This document shows positions 16,829-20,725 of a DNA stretch of 20,725 nucleotides, in pieces; positions within the stretch are counted from its first letter, which is position 1, and each line of letters opens with the position of its first letter. The stretch is from Larix sibirica (Eukaryota; Streptophyta; Pinopsida; Pinales; Pinaceae): assembly GCA_004151065.3 (NCBI GenBank), contig NWUY0300011893.1, positions 31,065 to 51,789 on the forward strand, in the 5' to 3' direction. The position numbers and the translations under genes are program-made. Below the pieces are notes generated by a model. That model worked only from the letters and a program-made list of their open reading frames with translations. It searched no databases and was not told the origin of the DNA.

Positions 16829-18009
16829 GTTTGGTTAGTTGTGAGTGTTGACCATGGGACCACTTATGATCTGGGAAGTATTAAAACCCACTTATGTCAA
16901 AACAAGCAGTGACTAAAGAGGTGACTTTTGATATGTACCACCAACTATTGTATCATCAGGTCCACACAAAAAAAGGTTGTTGATGTATATCAACATGATC
17001 AACATGATGCAAGGATTCTTTTGAGATAGGTCTCCCACAATGGTGTTGTGGATCCTAGACTTGTTTTCTCTTTTACACTAATGGGAGTAGTACTCCCTAC
17101 AAAATATTACATCACTAATAGAATTTCCAAATTCCTTTTGAATGCAAAGATGTAGGAATTTCACTAGTTGGTTACAGAGGATAGGGTTTCTAGGGTCATG
17201 AGGACAAGGGAGTTTCAAGTGCTATAGCTCTCTGATATACTTGCAAGGTCCAATAGTAGTACTCCACCCAATCTCTTAGAGCACTAACTAAGGAGACTCA
17301 ACTGTGCCCTTAATCATACTACCCAACAACCTAGGTACTAGAGAGTAATATTCCTTAGTGCTATGGTCAGTGCCATTATAGCAGAAAGACGATCAATTAA
17401 ATGATCTACAGTTGGTTTCAAGTTGCTTAAGAGACTTCCAATATACCCGAGGGTATGTGGAAGTGAAATTTCATATACAGGTACTATATGATGCGGTACT
17501 ACTCAAATGGGTACCAAAAGGGGTTACAAGGGTGTACTCATATATATAGATAAGACAAATGAGTGTATAGTGTACAAGGTATGTGTACATTGAGACAATC
17601 TCCTTTCTACATGCAATTTTGCACTCCCTCCTAGGTTTCCGATTTTTGTATGTGAGTATTCATAATGTTGTCCTGTGCTCATATCATGCATACAAGTAGC
17701 CAACCGATCATTGGTTGCTCCCTTCCAATTGTAGACGATAGTTGAGTGAAAATAATGCAATACAAAATAGAATTCCATGAGACTGCTCCTAAATATGTGT
17801 ATTGACAAGCCTGTCCATAAGCCTGTGGGGTGTTTCCATGCCTAAAAATAGAAGTGCTTTACCTACTGATAGTCATTTATCTTAAAACAATCAGCTTATG
17901 ACTAGATCCTTAGAACTCTCAAGCCTTCAAGCTCTATGAATGTTTGTTTTGGTATATGAGGATGCTAGCATAGATGTTATTTTTGGAATTGTTGCTGATA
18001 ACTGTCCTT
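16829..18009. other. Non-coding, probably 5' leader or LTR of the gypsy remnant, then unassigned
   Basis: On the minus strand the first part is where the leader and 5' LTR of the gypsy element should be. A TGGTACATATCAAAAG stretch near 16925-16940 (minus) only loosely recalls a primer binding site, so no LTR is called. The ORF at 17524-17808 (minus) resembles no protein I know. Confidence 0.4.
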
Positions 18010-18175
18010 CGGCTAAGCAGCTGTGCTATGAGAGGTGCTTCTATTCTGTCTGTTAAAATCAGGACTTGAATTTGACCTCAGCTGCACCCACTTGGGGAGT
18101 TTTAAAACCAAGCTCAGCATTAATAGAGTTTGATCACCTCTCCACTTGCAGCTAGACCACTCCCCCATCGGCACT
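18010..18175 (-). mobile_element. Possible tRNA-derived SINE
   Basis: On the minus strand, TGGTCTAGCTGC (18148-18159) matches the RNA polymerase III A box at 10 of 12 positions, and AATTCAAGTCC (18062-18072) matches 9 of 11 positions of the B box. They are in the right order, but the spacing of about 75 bp is longer than in a tRNA, although a second, weaker GGTTTTAAAACTCC sits between them. No poly-A tail or target duplication was identified, so it remains a candidate. Confidence 0.3.
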
Positions 18176-20725
18176 ATGAAGAAATTTTCCAGGCCTCACA
18201 CCTGGAATAATAGAGATAGTGGTTGGTCGCAAGATTTAATGCTAAATTCAAGTCACAGTTTCAGTCTGGTCTTAACAACTAAATGTGAAAAACACTTTAT
18301 AGCATACCCATAACTGTAATTTCCATGACAGTTGATTGGATCCATGCTAGTGATAACATGAAATGTAATATTAATATATGCAAGCATAGTTAATTAGAAA
18401 GGCTGTCAACTTGTTTCATCCGGTGATTTCAATTCCAAAGAAAGAAATTCCGTTTCTTTTAGCAAGTACAATCTGGTGGATTTAAGCCTTGGATATGAAA
18501 AGATAATCTAACTAGTAAATTATTAAAAGAAATTCTTGATCAGATATTCACACCGCTCCATGAGTCGTGAAAGTTGCAGCAACAGTAATCAATACCTCAC
18601 TTCATGTGAAGAGGTAAACCTGATCAAATGATCCCCTACAAAAACAGAAAAAAAGGAGACATCAGGATAAATATATTTCTTACTTTTATAGAAGAATGTT
18701 TCTGTTTAAAGTAAAAAGCCTCTTTTGCAACTCCACAAAACTACCAGATTGCTTTAATTGCAAGCAAAATCTGTCGGAATTATGCTAAATAAAGTCAAAT
18801 ATATATGTAGCTACTTTGCTTAAAAATCCTGCTAGTTGCTTTGTCATTTTGGGCTACAACAACTTACCCAACTTTACCAGAGTATGCTGGGAAGTGGTTA
18901 TATATAAGGTACTCCTTTTCTTGTTGAAAGGTTGGCCTATGGCTTGACTTTCGAGCCTCACTGCAATAAAATTATTAGTAGGATTGTAAATCACTTTGGC
19001 AGTGGGTTTAATATCAGCACCCATGTAACCCAATAACACTAGGCTTTACCTGATAACAAAGTTGGCAACACTTTGAGTTACTTGAATTGCATCTGCAGAG
19101 TGAGGAATTGTTGATATTTCCCATTCAAATGTATTTTTCTGCAAACAATGAATTAAAAATCATGGGAAAATCATCCCCTACTGAAAAGCAGAGCACAATA
19201 TTGGAATAGCAGAAATGCCTCATGGTGATCAGTTCAACATATTGGAAAGAGAAATGTTAGAGCTAATGAGTTCGTATTACGTTTTAGCTGAGAATGAGAA
19301 AACTTTATTGCTTGACATCATATCTGCAGATATATCTTACTGCAAATGACTTTCAAACTCAACCCTGAGTTCAGCTAAGTTCAGTTAATTAAAGATTGTA
19401 TAACCATTGACCTGACATCATTATCAAACGTAATGAGCAACATATTCAACTTTGGCAGCGTGGAAATGTTCTAAATCCCAGAAAAGGTTGGAATTTAGTT
19501 TGAATTCACTTAAAAGTGAACATGAAACTAATTCATTTTCTTATACTAACCAGAAACGAAAAAGTAGAGGAAAACAGTTACATAGACCAAAGTGAGTTTC
19601 TATTTATTTCTCTATTCAGTCTTTGTTATTTCAATTCAACAGGATGCAGCCTCTGGATTTTTACCATCCAGTTTCAGTAGTTCTTCATTTACTATGATTT
19701 TGAGGAAGAAAAGCTTAGGGTGCAATTGTCCATGATTATTAAGCAGTGTTACCTTCTAAACCTGCAATACAATCAACCTTCCAAGTCCAAGAGCAAAAAC
19801 GCAAATCTAAGGCAAACTAGGGACTTTATCCATCGTCACCTTGGTGAGTGCCTCTCTCTCTTTAGGCTGGTGCTTTTCCAGCCAATTGGGGAATCCCTAA
19901 TAATCACTAATCAGCCCTTACAATTCTGTTACAAAAATCAGATTAGTGAAACCAGGTATTTTTGGGTTTTTAGATGTTAAGATAATGGATTCCAGAAAGA
20001 TCAGTGCCTAGTCTTTGGGTTGTGGAGTCCAGGCAATAAATGGAACTTGAAAGCATACGAAGACATGATAAACCACTTGGAAGCAAGTGAAATATACAAA
20101 ATAGGTACAATAAAACATCCATTAATTTTGTTGCAGTCATATAATCCATCAAACATGAAACATGAGCAGTGGAAACAGCCTTCCATTGGATGAACAGATC
20201 CTTCACATACATCAAGATTCAGATTTGATAATGAAAATAGTGGAAGCCACCCTTTGAACCTTCTTTTAGAAATGAACAGCCCATTATAACAGTAAAGAAC
20301 AGTCCTCTACAAAAAATATGACAGCATTAACTTACAGGGTGACCTTACAGATATATCATCTCCATGATAATAGATGAACGTGAAAGCTCCAATCTGATTT
20401 AACCCTTACAACAGTGACTAGTAAAATGTACTGGGTCTTCTTTTCCTCCAAGAATCCACCCCTTGCAAATGAGAATAGATATCCTTTTATAGCTTTCCCT
20501 TCTGTTACCACCTAAGTGTTGGATTTCCAATGAGCCACCAAAGTATTGAACAGGTCCCTTGTTCATTATCAGATGTTCAGAAGTCCACGCAGGCCAATTT
20601 TGGCTCTCTTTTAAATTTTTTGCATGTTCATACCCCGTGGAGAAATTGTAATAACTTAATAAGTTGACATAGCATGATGTCATTTGTAACAGAGTTTGGC
20701 TTCCTAGGACTTAGACATCAATCTG
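18176..20725. other. Non-coding, unassigned
   Basis: No recognised gene. Two short minus-strand stretches have splice-like borders: 18868-18960 (acceptor TTATTGCAG, donor GTAAGTTG) and 19047-19139 (acceptor TTTGCAG, donor GTAAAG). Their translations, including EKEYLIYNHFPAYSG and FEWEISTIPHSADAIQ, are not clearly similar to a known protein. ORFs at 19720-19980 (plus) and 20399-20683 (minus) were inspected and resemble nothing known. Confidence 0.45.

Noticed and set aside
17524-17808. 94-codon minus-strand ORF upstream of the gypsy gag
   Set aside because: No retroelement or host protein motif; the position suggests decayed LTR or leader.
19720-19980. 86-codon plus-strand ORF
   Set aside because: Low information, no motif, and flanked by ORF-free DNA on both sides.
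20399-20683. 94-codon minus-strand ORF
   Set aside because: Translation resembles no protein I can name and no splice or promoter signal supports it.
1-20725. CRISPR arrays, bacterial operons, tRNA or rRNA genes
   Set aside because: No regularly spaced direct repeats with unique spacers, no ribosome-binding-site-led gene strings and no cloverleaf or rRNA segment was seen. The exon/intron structure and retroelements are plant nuclear.

Overview
This is plant nuclear DNA, most likely from a seed plant with a large, repeat-rich genome; a gymnosperm would fit, but nothing here proves it. It is AT-rich. The only recognisable host gene is on the minus strand: two short exons of a callose synthase (glucan synthase-like) gene at 4536-4658 and 4307-4424, joined by a 111-bp GT-AG intron. 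They encode the segment around the first transmembrane helices. A decayed third exon may lie at 3534-3775. No other callose synthase exon could be found with confidence in the window, so this is either part of a gene with very long introns or a gene fragment.

Layout: 1-694 is non-coding and LTR-like, with a TATA box. 695 is a one-base assembly gap (N). 696-1454 is a sharply different CpG-dense block with palindromes and a 15-bp degenerate minisatellite, followed by another TATA box at 1586. 1700-3500 is unassigned non-coding sequence. 3534-4658 holds the callose synthase exons. 4659-6268 is non-coding, with a second N at 4949 flanked by a 34-bp exact repeat. 6269-12583 is a Ty1/copia retrotransposon on the plus strand, antisense to the callose synthase gene. 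It has a 5' LTR, primer binding site, gag with zinc knuckles, protease, integrase, reverse transcriptase, RNase H, polypurine tract and the first 47 bp of the 3' LTR, which stops at a third N (12584). A second, almost complete LTR of the same family lies at 12699-13836.

13837-15496 is AT-rich non-coding DNA with a 110-bp tandem duplication. 15497-16828 on the minus strand is a decayed Ty3/gypsy gag-protease remnant. 16829-18000 is non-coding, 18010-18175 may be a tRNA-derived SINE, and 18176-20725 shows nothing recognisable.

Both retroelements are dead. The copia has lost its protease motif, the second Asp of the reverse transcriptase YVDD box and the RNase H glutamate block, and carries many stops and frameshifts. 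In the gypsy remnant most in-frame stops are TAG at places where the family has glutamine, which fits deamination of methylated CAG sites. I see no bacterial-type system, CRISPR array, tRNA or rRNA, and no convincing novel coding system. The most unusual stretch is the CpG-dense minisatellite block at 696-1454.
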